In this document: in pieces, positions 1 through 5,645 of the stretch
Layout: the number at the start of each line of letters is the position of its first letter
How positions within the stretch are numbered: position 1 is the first letter of the stretch
Source of the DNA: Actinomycetota bacterium
Lineage (GTDB): Bacteria > Actinomycetota > Humimicrobiia > Humimicrobiales > Humimicrobiaceae
Length of the DNA: 6,750 nucleotides
Direction: 5' to 3'
Assembly (NCBI GenBank): GCA_023488645.1
Contig: JAMDDL010000099.1
Location: 1-6,750 of the forward strand
Program-made: the position numbers and the translations under genes
The notes under the pieces: model-generated
What the model was told of the DNA's origin: nothing
Database searches by the model: none
The model's input: the letters and a program-made list of their open reading frames with translations, nothing else

Positions 1-27
1 GAAATGCTATCTCACAAGGAGTCTTAT

Positions 28-56
28 TTTACAATTTTTGTATTATATAATATATT
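28..56 (+). promoter_or_regulatory. Candidate sigma-70-type promoter of the his operon
   Basis: A TTTACA hexamer at 28-33 (5 of 6 to the -35 consensus) is followed after 17 nt by TATATT at 51-56 (5 of 6 to the -10 consensus). A perfect TATAAT lies at 46-51 but has no good -35 partner at the right distance. Transcription would start near 62-64, giving a leader of about 80 nt before hisZ. The region is very AT-rich, so chance matches are common. The position ahead of the first gene of a compact operon is the main support. Confidence 0.4.
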
Positions 57-74
57 TTTACATATTAATAATGA

Positions 75-98
75 CAGCCTGTTAATTTAAAACAGCTG
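75..98 (+). other. Small stem-loop in the hisZ leader
   Basis: CAG (75-77) and CTGTT (79-83) can pair with AACAG (91-95) and CTG (96-98). This gives an 8-bp stem with one bulged C at 78 and a 7-nt A/T loop. No T-run follows on either strand, so it does not look like an intrinsic terminator. If the upstream promoter is real, the stem lies at the start of the transcript and could affect mRNA stability or regulation. That role is inference; the sequence shows only the possible pairing. Confidence 0.25.
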
Positions 99-142
99 CA
101 TTTAAATTAAGAATATAAAATATTTTTAGAAGATAAATATTA

Positions 143-1423
143 ATGTTTGAAAATAGTAAAAAGCTTGATACAAAAGTGCCTTTCGGTTTCCGGGATATAT
201 TCCCGGTTGAAGCAGAAGAAAGAAATAATATAAAGGCTTTAATAAAAAGAAAGTTTGACCTTTGGGGTTATGGTGAAATTAAAACTCCTGTTGTTGAATT
301 TACAAAAAATATTTCTGCAGGAGCAGGCAAAAATTGGGAAGATAAATTGATCAATTTCTTTGACATGGACGGCAGCCTCGTTTCCCTGAGAACAGACATG
401 ACAATTCCTATAGCAAGATTTACTGCAATGAGAATCAGAAAAGATCAGCTTCCCGTCAGATTTTGTTATTTTGCCAATTCATTCAGACAGTCCGGAGCTC
501 AGAAAGGGGAAAAAAGAGAATACAGTCAGGCAGGTCTGGAACTTATAGGCTCAAGTTCATTTATGGGTGATGTGGAGACTCTGGTAATATTAATTAATAT
601 TTTAAATGAGCTGGTTACAGGCAATTTCATTATTGGACTTGGAAGTGCGGATCTTATTGAGGCATTGTATAAATGGCTGAATTTAAATGAACAGGCAGCA
701 GAAGAAATAAGACGAAATTTAATAACAAAAAATTATGTTTCAATAAGAGAATATCTTGAAAAAATTGATGTTAAAAAAACCGCCATATTTATGAATTTGA
801 TAAAGCCGGAAAAGAACATTAAAAAAATAGAAGAAATTTTAAAAGATATTAATGACAGTAAGGTTGCAGACAGTTTTAAATATTTAAAGACTGTATATGA
901 AGTTTTGCAGGAACTTGATTACAGTAAATATATAATAATTGATCCTGGCATATTAAGAGATTTTGAATATTATACCGGTCTTATTTTTGAAGTTTATTCC
1001 TCAAATATTAATGCAATACTTGGCAGCGGCGGCAGGTATGATAAATTAATTAAGAAATTCGGTCTTGATGTTCCTGCAACAGGTTTTGCGCTTGATGTAG
1101 ATGTGCTTCATAAGTCCATGAAAGAATCAAATATCCCAATTTTTGAGTACAAAACGAAAGTAATGTTGTATTCTGAAAATGAAGATCATCTTAAATTACT
1201 GAAATTTTCAGAAAAATTAAGAAAGGAAAATATAATTATTGAAACGGTTTTTGAAAAAAACAAAAATCTTAAATCATTTGCAAAAGACAATAAGTTTGAT
1301 CTGCTTGCGGAAATAGACAGCAGATTTGAGATGATAAACATCAGCAATTTAAAAAATGACAGACAAATTAAACTTAAATTAAATGAATTTGTAAAATATA
1401 TTAAAAATGAAACAAATACTTAA
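143..1423 (+). CDS. hisZ: ATP phosphoribosyltransferase regulatory subunit HisZ
   Basis: HisZ is a catalytically inactive paralogue of histidyl-tRNA synthetase. It assembles with short HisG in the cytoplasm to form the active, histidine-sensitive ATP phosphoribosyltransferase. The 426-aa protein shows the synthetase-like core: the N-terminal VPFGFRDIFP (residues 12-21), LRTDMT (82-87, the HisZ-type loop where HisRS has an EGT), a motif-2-like stretch with FR at 114-115 and QAGLELIG (129-136), RDFEYYTG (272-279) and GSGGRYDKL (294-302). The motif 3 position reads GFALDVDVL (314-322). The arginine expected in HisRS is Val321, so aminoacylation is unlikely. Residues about 335-420 resemble a shortened HisRS anticodon-binding domain, and the length is somewhat above the common 390 or so. 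The ATG has only a weak AGAAGA (128-133) upstream, but the N-terminus fits the family. The next gene being short-form hisG strongly supports HisZ over HisS. Confidence 0.95.
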   Translation: MFENSKKLDTKVPFGFRDIFPVEAEERNNIKALIKRKFDLWGYGEIKTPVVEFTKNISAGAGKNWEDKLINFFDMDGSLVSLRTDMTIPIARFTAMRIRKDQLPVRFCYFANSFRQSGAQKGEKREYSQAGLELIGSSSFMGDVETLVILINILNELVTGNFIIGLGSADLIEALYKWLNLNEQAAEEIRRNLITKNYVSIREYLEKIDVKKTAIFMNLIKPEKNIKKIEEILKDINDSKVADSFKYLKTVYEVLQELDYSKYIIIDPGILRDFEYYTGLIFEVYSSNINAILGSGGRYDKLIKKFGLDVPATGFALDVDVLHKSMKESNIPIFEYKTKVMLYSENEDHLKLLKFSEKLRKENIIIETVFEKNKNLKSFAKDNKFDLLAEIDSRFEMINISNLKNDRQIKLKLNEFVKYIKNETNT

Positions 1424-2054
1424 AATCGCAGTCCCGAAAGGCTATCTGCTTGAAAGTACAATAAAATTATTAAACAAAGCCGGATATGATGTATCATGTT
1501 TTTCTAAAGACAGCAGGCAGCTATTTTTACAATCAGAAACAAATGGTATTAAATATATCATAACAAGGCCAATGGATGTCCCTGTTTATGTTGAAAGCGG
1601 GGCATGTGATCTTGGGTTTGCCGGAAAGGATGTTCTTCTTGAAACAGAAAGCAATGTTTTTGAACTTATGGATACAAAAGACGGATATTGCAGAATAATT
1701 ATTGCGGTTAAGAATGGCTGTCAGGAAAATGTTAAAAATCGTTATGAACATTTTGGGACCATAAAGGTTGCTACAAAATATCCTAATATAACAAGGAAAT
1801 ATTTTGAAAAAAAGGGGATGCAGGTTGAAATAATAAAACTTTACGGTTCCGTAGAGCTTGCTCCTCTGCTTGGAATTGCAGACGAGATCCTGGATATTAC
1901 TGCTACGGGGAAAACTTTGACGGAGAATAATCTTGTTGAAATGGAAAATGTAGCCAAGTCAACAACAAGACTGATTGCAAATGAGGTTAGCTACAGGATT
2001 AAAAATGAAATTATAGAAAAATTTATTAATAATCTTAAGAAAGCTGTAAACTAA
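1407..2054 (+). CDS. hisG: ATP phosphoribosyltransferase catalytic subunit, short form (HisG_S)
   Basis: HisG catalyses the first step of histidine synthesis, condensing PRPP with ATP to phosphoribosyl-ATP. At 215 aa it is the short form, lacking the C-terminal ACT-like regulatory domain of long HisG, and so depends on HisZ, encoded just upstream. Visible family blocks are AVPKGYLLE (8-16), RPMDVPVYVESG (54-65), DLGFAGKDVLLE (68-79), VATKYPNITRKYF (121-133), GSVELAPLLG (147-156) and the PRPP-binding DITATGKTL (163-171). The usual PKGRL reads PKGYL here (Tyr13). The start overlaps the hisZ end by 17 nt in another frame and has no clear Shine-Dalgarno sequence, so translation is probably coupled to hisZ. 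The start is supported because the conserved N-terminal strand begins a few residues later. Confidence 0.96.
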   Translation: MKQILKIAVPKGYLLESTIKLLNKAGYDVSCFSKDSRQLFLQSETNGIKYIITRPMDVPVYVESGACDLGFAGKDVLLETESNVFELMDTKDGYCRIIIAVKNGCQENVKNRYEHFGTIKVATKYPNITRKYFEKKGMQVEIIKLYGSVELAPLLGIADEILDITATGKTLTENNLVEMENVAKSTTRLIANEVSYRIKNEIIEKFINNLKKAVN

Positions 2055-2058
2055 AATC

Positions 2059-2643
2059 ATGAAAAGACAAGCAAGGGTATCAAGAAAAACAAAGGAAACA
2101 GATATTATTGTTGAATTTAATATAGATGGTTCGGGAAAGGCAGAAATAAAAACTCCGTCAGGTTTTTTTAACCATTTAATGGAAAGCTTTACAAGACATG
2201 GAAATTTTGATTTGAAATTATATGCGGAAGGTGATATTGAAACAGGTTTACATCATTTAATAGAAGATATAGGGATTTGTCTTGGCAAAGCTTTACATAA
2301 AGCACTTGCAGATAAAAACTCCATTGAAAGATTTGGGTTTTCAATAATTCCAATGGATGAGACTGAAATAACTGTTTCCATGGATTTATCAGGAAGAGCT
2401 TATTTAAGATATGATGTAGATATTCCTTATGAGTTGATTGAAAATATGGAAACAATAATAATTGAAGATTTTTTTAGAGCTCTTGTAAGTAATGCTTTCA
2501 TAACTCTTCATATAACTAAGAATTCCGGTTTAAATTCCCATCATATTTTAGAAGCAGTATTTAAGGCTTTTGCGCGTACCTTAAAAAGCGCCTGCGCTTT
2601 AAACAATTCAGGAATCATACCGTCAACAAAAGATATGCTTTAA
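2059..2643 (+). CDS. hisB: Imidazoleglycerol-phosphate dehydratase (monofunctional HisB)
   Basis: HisB removes water from imidazole glycerol phosphate to give imidazole-acetol phosphate (step 6), a manganese-dependent reaction. The 194-aa protein is full length for the dehydratase alone, with no fused histidinol-phosphatase domain. It shows KETDIIVEFNIDGSG (12-26), GFFNHL (35-40), the first metal motif HHLIED (65-70), PMDE (98-101), DLSGR (109-113), TLHI (149-152), the second metal motif GLNSHHILEAVFK (157-169) and the typical C-terminus IPSTK (187-191). The second motif matches the family signature well. The first departs from it: residues before the HH pair are Thr-Gly-Leu instead of the usual acidic DD, and FFDHM reads FFNHL. 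All core metal-binding His and Glu residues are nevertheless present. The gene starts 4 nt after hisG with no strong ribosome-binding site. A hisD gene, often found at this junction, is absent. Confidence 0.95.
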   Translation: MKRQARVSRKTKETDIIVEFNIDGSGKAEIKTPSGFFNHLMESFTRHGNFDLKLYAEGDIETGLHHLIEDIGICLGKALHKALADKNSIERFGFSIIPMDETEITVSMDLSGRAYLRYDVDIPYELIENMETIIIEDFFRALVSNAFITLHITKNSGLNSHHILEAVFKAFARTLKSACALNNSGIIPSTKDML

Positions 2644-2680
2644 AAATATTTTTTTAAAGTGCTTAAGATCAAGAATCACA

Positions 2681-3307
2681 ATGAACAAAAAATATATTGC
2701 AATAATTGACTATAATGCAGGAAACATTAAGAGTGTTTCAAATGCCCTTATTAAAATAGGTGCTCTTACTAAATTAACAAACAGTCAGCGGGTTATAAGA
2801 AATGCAAGCGCAATCATTCTTCCCGGAGTGGGAGCGTTTGGCGACGCTATGAATAATCTTGAAATTTTAAATTTAACAAATCTGATAAGAAGGGAAATCA
2901 GAAAAAAACCCTTTCTTGGTATCTGTCTTGGTCTTCAGGTGTTATTTGAATACAGTACAGAGGAAGGAAGAAACAATGGTCTTGGAATTTTTAAAGGATA
3001 TGTTGACAGAATTCCTGAAGGGGTAAAAATACCTCATATCGGATGGAATCAGATAAATATTTTAAAGAAAAACAGTGCGTTATTTAAAAATATTGAAAAC
3101 AATGAAAATTTTTATTTTGTTCATTCATATTATGCTGTTTGTGAAGATGATTTTATTATAAGCAGCACTACTGATTATGGAATTGAATTAACGGCAGGCA
3201 TTGAGAAGGATAATATCTTTGCACTGCAGTTTCATCCTGAAAAAAGTAGTATAAAAGGTTTAACAATACTGGAAAATTTCTGTAATTATGTACAGGAAGA
3301 AGGCTAA
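2681..3307 (+). CDS. hisH: Imidazole glycerol phosphate synthase, glutaminase subunit HisH
   Basis: HisH is the class I glutamine amidotransferase partner of HisF. It hydrolyses glutamine and passes ammonia through the HisF barrel to form IGP and AICAR. The 208-aa protein starts with IAIIDYNAGNIKSV (6-19), as expected for HisH. It carries the oxyanion-side PGVGAFGDA (48-56), the nucleophile elbow GICLG (80-84, Cys82), PHIGWNQ (118-124), YFVHSYY (145-151) and QFHPEKSS (183-190). His185 and Glu187 complete the catalytic triad. The gene follows hisB by 37 nt of AT-rich sequence and ends exactly where hisA begins. The upstream purine-rich stretch is a weak ribosome-binding site, but the start matches the family N-terminus closely. 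Confidence 0.96.
   Translation: MNKKYIAIIDYNAGNIKSVSNALIKIGALTKLTNSQRVIRNASAIILPGVGAFGDAMNNLEILNLTNLIRREIRKKPFLGICLGLQVLFEYSTEEGRNNGLGIFKGYVDRIPEGVKIPHIGWNQINILKKNSALFKNIENNENFYFVHSYYAVCEDDFIISSTTDYGIELTAGIEKDNIFALQFHPEKSSIKGLTILENFCNYVQEEG
3294..3299 (+). promoter_or_regulatory. Shine-Dalgarno site for hisA inside the hisH end
   Basis: AGGAAG lies 8 nt before the hisA ATG and within the last codons of hisH (the purine run reaches 3303). The hisH stop codon and the hisA start codon are directly adjacent (TAA then ATG). This fixes the hisA start and suggests that ribosomes finishing hisH restart on hisA. Confidence 0.6.
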
Positions 3308-4063
3308 ATGGAAATCATTCCGGCAATAGATATTATTGATGGTGCATGCGTAAGGCTGCTTAAAGGAAATTATGACAAAAAAACAAAATATTCTGACAAT
3401 CCTATTGAAGTAGCAAAAAAATGGGTAAGCTGCGGTGCAAAATGGATACATCTTGTTGATCTGGATGGAGCAAGGGAAGGAAAACCAAAGAATTTAAACA
3501 TTGCATTAAAAATAAAGCAAAAATTTAAAGTTCGCATTGAATATGGCGGAGGCATAAGGGATACAGATTCGTTAAAATCAGCGCTAAAGGCAGGCATTGA
3601 CAGAATAATAATAGGAACCAGAGCAATTGAAAATTTAAATGATTTGATGAATTTTTATGATATAAGCAAAGGCAAAATAATAGTTAGCCTTGATTTTGGA
3701 GAGGACTGCAGGATATTAACAAAAGGCTGGCTTTCAGATTCACAATTAAGTTTATTTGATTTTGGAAGTAAGTTAAAAAGTCTGGGGTTCAGTGAAATAA
3801 TAATTACTGATATTTCAAGAGACGGAACTCTTGAAGGTATAAATATTGATATAATAAGAAATTTTCTGGATGAAACAGGACTTGGAGTTTATGTTGCAGG
3901 AGGAGTTGCAGATATAAATGATATTAAAAAATTAAAGGAACTTGAAAAAAATGGAGTAAGAGGAGTAATAATCGGCAAGGCTCTTTACGAAGGAAAAATT
4001 GATTTGAAGGAAGCAATAAAAACAGGAAAAGATGATTACAAAAAGAATAATACCATGCCTTGA
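3308..4063 (+). CDS. hisA: ProFAR isomerase HisA (phosphoribosylformimino-AICAR-phosphate isomerase)
   Basis: HisA opens the aminoaldose ring of ProFAR to the aminoketose PRFAR (step 4). It is a two-fold symmetric (beta/alpha)8 barrel. The 251-aa sequence shows PAIDIIDGACVRL (5-17) with catalytic Asp8, HLVDLDGAREGKPKN (48-62), YGGGIRD (79-85), IIGTRAIEN (101-109), SLDFGED (127-133) with the second catalytic Asp129, TDISRDGTLEG (167-177), VAGGV (196-200) and GVIIGKALYEGK (219-230). The VDLDGAREG loop is of the HisA type rather than that of the dual-function PriA enzyme. Its last 10 codons overlap hisF by 32 nt in a different frame. Length and ends fit the family. Stoichiometric expression with hisF is likely from the overlap, but that is inference. 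Confidence 0.96.
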   Translation: MEIIPAIDIIDGACVRLLKGNYDKKTKYSDNPIEVAKKWVSCGAKWIHLVDLDGAREGKPKNLNIALKIKQKFKVRIEYGGGIRDTDSLKSALKAGIDRIIIGTRAIENLNDLMNFYDISKGKIIVSLDFGEDCRILTKGWLSDSQLSLFDFGSKLKSLGFSEIIITDISRDGTLEGINIDIIRNFLDETGLGVYVAGGVADINDIKKLKELEKNGVRGVIIGKALYEGKIDLKEAIKTGKDDYKKNNTMP

Positions 4064-4790
4064 TGTTAACAGGGGCAGGGTAGTCAAAGGTATAAGTTTT
4101 ATAAATTTAAGAGACGCAGGAGATCCTGTGGAGCTTGCAGCATATTACGACAGGGAAGGTGCGGATGAGATTGTTTTTCTTGATATAACAGCATCTCATG
4201 AAAGAAGAAAAACCGTTATTGAACTTGCAGGCAGAGCCGCAGAAAAAGTTTTTATACCTTATACTATCGGAGGAGGCATCAATAAGATAGAAGATATAAG
4301 AGAGATCCTGAAGAAGGGAGCAGACAAAATTTCAATCAATACTTCTGCTGTTGAAAATCCGAACCTTATTAAGGAGGGAGCAAGAGTTTTCGGCAGTCAG
4401 TGTATAGTTGTAGCTATAGATGCTAAAAAAGTTGAAAGTTCAAATTGGGAAGTTTATATTCATGGCGGCAGAACTCCTTCGGGCAAAGACGCAGTAATGT
4501 GGGCAAAGCAGGTAGAAGAACTTGGTGCGGGAGAGATACTTTTAACAAGCATGGACATGGATGGAACAAAGGAAGGCTATGATCTTGAGCTTACCCGGGC
4601 AATAACTTCAACTGTAAATATACCTGTTATCGCATCCGGAGGTGCAGGAAAGCTTGAACATTTAAGGGATGTTATAAAAATTGCAGGAGCAGATGCTGTC
4701 CTTGTTGCTTCAATTTTTCATTATGGGGAATTTACCGTTAGACAGGCAAAAGAATATTTAAGAAAAGAAGGGATAAATATAAGGTTTTAG
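4032..4790 (+). CDS. hisF: Imidazole glycerol phosphate synthase, cyclase subunit HisF
   Basis: HisF is the barrel subunit that uses ammonia from HisH to split and cyclise PRFAR into IGP and AICAR (step 5). The 252-aa protein begins TKRIIPCLDVNRGRVVKG (3-20), which fixes the start inside the hisA end. Catalytic acids are Asp11 (CLDV) and Asp130 (VAIDAKK, 127-133). Residues matching the ammonia gate at the barrel base are Arg5, Glu46, Lys99 and Glu168. Phosphate-binding segments include GGGI (80-83), ASGGAG (201-206) and the TSMDMDGTKEGYD block (172-184). The C-terminus EYLRKEGINIRF (241-252) is typical. AGGA at 4024-4027 is only 4 nt before the ATG, so coupling to hisA translation is probable. 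This is the last gene of the tightly packed part of the operon. Confidence 0.97.
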   Translation: MITKRIIPCLDVNRGRVVKGISFINLRDAGDPVELAAYYDREGADEIVFLDITASHERRKTVIELAGRAAEKVFIPYTIGGGINKIEDIREILKKGADKISINTSAVENPNLIKEGARVFGSQCIVVAIDAKKVESSNWEVYIHGGRTPSGKDAVMWAKQVEELGAGEILLTSMDMDGTKEGYDLELTRAITSTVNIPVIASGGAGKLEHLRDVIKIAGADAVLVASIFHYGEFTVRQAKEYLRKEGINIRF

Positions 4791-4906
4791 TTCTGCAAAC
4801 AGTCATCCCTGATTATACATTTAAAGGAAAGGCTTATTAATTTATTTGCAGTTAAAAAACCTCAAGCTTTAAAATGTAATGAAAAGTATTAAGGAAAATA
4901 CAAAAA
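4791..4906 (+). other. 116-nt intergenic gap before hisIE, possible weak internal promoter
   Basis: This is the longest gap inside the his cluster. It has no plausible coding sequence on either strand. TTGCAG (4846-4851) and TAAAAT (4870-4875), separated by 18 nt, could be a weak promoter for hisIE and pfkA: 3 of 6 and 5 of 6 matches. CTGCAAA (4793-4799) is complementary to TTTGCAG (4845-4851), but the 45-nt loop makes a stable hairpin doubtful. No T-run terminator is visible. Confidence 0.2.
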
Positions 4907-5623
4907 ATGAATATAAAAGACAATGATTTAAATGAAAAAATAAAAAATATGCAGGAAGATATGCTAATTCCTGCAATAATTCAGGATTTTGAAACTTCAG
5001 AAGTACTGATGCTTGCTTACATGAACAGGGAATCGCTTATAAAAAGTTTAAAAACAGGTTACACCTGGTTTTACAGCCGGAAAAGAAAACAATTATGGAA
5101 AAAAGGTGAAACATCAGGAAACACTCAGGAAATAAAGCAGATTTTTTATGACTGTGATAAGGATGCAATATTAATAAAGGTTATGCAAAGCGGACCGGCA
5201 TGTCATACAGGAAACAAAAGCTGTTTTTTCACAGAAATTATTTCACATGATAATCCTGACATAAATGCAATTATCACAGAAACCAGCCTGAATTTTGGAA
5301 ATTATTCAGGGATATCCAATGGTAAACAAAAAATATCAGACAGCAGTGATTTTTTAAACGAACTTTACAAAATAATTGAAGGAAGGATATCTGAAAAATC
5401 AGATAACTCCTATACCTTCAAACTTCATAAAAAAGGATTGGATGAAATAATTAAGAAATTCGGCGAGGAAAGCATTGAAATTATGCTGGCTGCAAAACAT
5501 CAGGACAGGGGAAAGCTGATATATGAAATAGCTGATTTATTTTATCATCTCACAGTTTTAATGGTTGAAAAAAAAATAAAATATACGGAAGTTTTAAATG
5601 AATTAAGATCAAGAAAAAAGTAA
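4907..5623 (+). CDS. hisIE: Bifunctional phosphoribosyl-AMP cyclohydrolase / phosphoribosyl-ATP pyrophosphatase HisIE
   Basis: This fused enzyme carries out steps 2 and 3: the HisE part removes pyrophosphate from phosphoribosyl-ATP, and the HisI part opens the adenine ring of phosphoribosyl-AMP. The 238-aa protein has HisI at about residues 19-110: LAYMN (36-40), WFYSRKRKQLWKKGETSGN (54-72), the metal-site YDCDKDA (81-87) and the zinc cysteines in GPACHTGNKSCFF (96-108, Cys99 and Cys106, with Cys83 in DCD). HisE occupies about 148-238: DFLNELYKII (148-157), KKFGEESIEIMLAAKH (183-198), with the acidic pyrophosphatase residues, and YEIADLFYHLTVLMVEKK (206-223). A polar, low-complexity linker of about 37 residues joins them. 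The ATG at 4907 has AAGGAA 10 nt upstream. In-frame ATGs at 4949 and 4961 are also possible, as the conserved HisI region begins at the latter. Confidence 0.95.
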   Translation: MNIKDNDLNEKIKNMQEDMLIPAIIQDFETSEVLMLAYMNRESLIKSLKTGYTWFYSRKRKQLWKKGETSGNTQEIKQIFYDCDKDAILIKVMQSGPACHTGNKSCFFTEIISHDNPDINAIITETSLNFGNYSGISNGKQKISDSSDFLNELYKIIEGRISEKSDNSYTFKLHKKGLDEIIKKFGEESIEIMLAAKHQDRGKLIYEIADLFYHLTVLMVEKKIKYTEVLNELRSRKK

Positions 5624-5634
5624 GAATTGGTTTT

Positions 5635-5640
5635 GGAGGA
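5635..5640 (+). promoter_or_regulatory. Strong Shine-Dalgarno site of pfkA
   Basis: GGAGGA lies 5 nt before the pfkA ATG, within the 22-nt hisIE-pfkA gap. It is the best anti-16S match in front of any gene here, while the his genes mostly have weak sites or coupled starts. It fixes the pfkA start and suggests pfkA is translated more strongly than its neighbours, which is an inference. Confidence 0.75.
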
Positions 5641-5645
5641 TAATT

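Noticed and set aside
1..142. T-box riboswitch or histidine-codon leader peptide controlling the operon
   Set aside because: The leader is too short, lacks a T-box consensus and terminator/antiterminator pair, and shows no small frame with clustered histidine codons.
143..1423. Histidyl-tRNA synthetase (HisS) instead of HisZ
   Set aside because: The motif 3 arginine is replaced by Val321, the substrate loop is of the HisZ DMT type, and the gene overlaps a short-form hisG that needs HisZ.
2643..2654. AAAAATATTTTT palindrome after hisB as a terminator
   Set aside because: The stem would be A/T only with no loop, and hisH follows closely in the same direction.
3308..4063. Dual-function PriA (HisA plus TrpF activity)
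   Set aside because: The loop after HLVDLD reads GAREGKPKN, as in ordinary HisA, and not the DAAFGRG-like form of PriA; nothing else here suggests tryptophan synthesis.
5568..5575. Runs of 7-8 A (also 1254-1260, 5913-5920) as programmed slippage sites
   Set aside because: All are in frame within intact conserved genes in a very A-rich genome, with no alternative-frame product visible.
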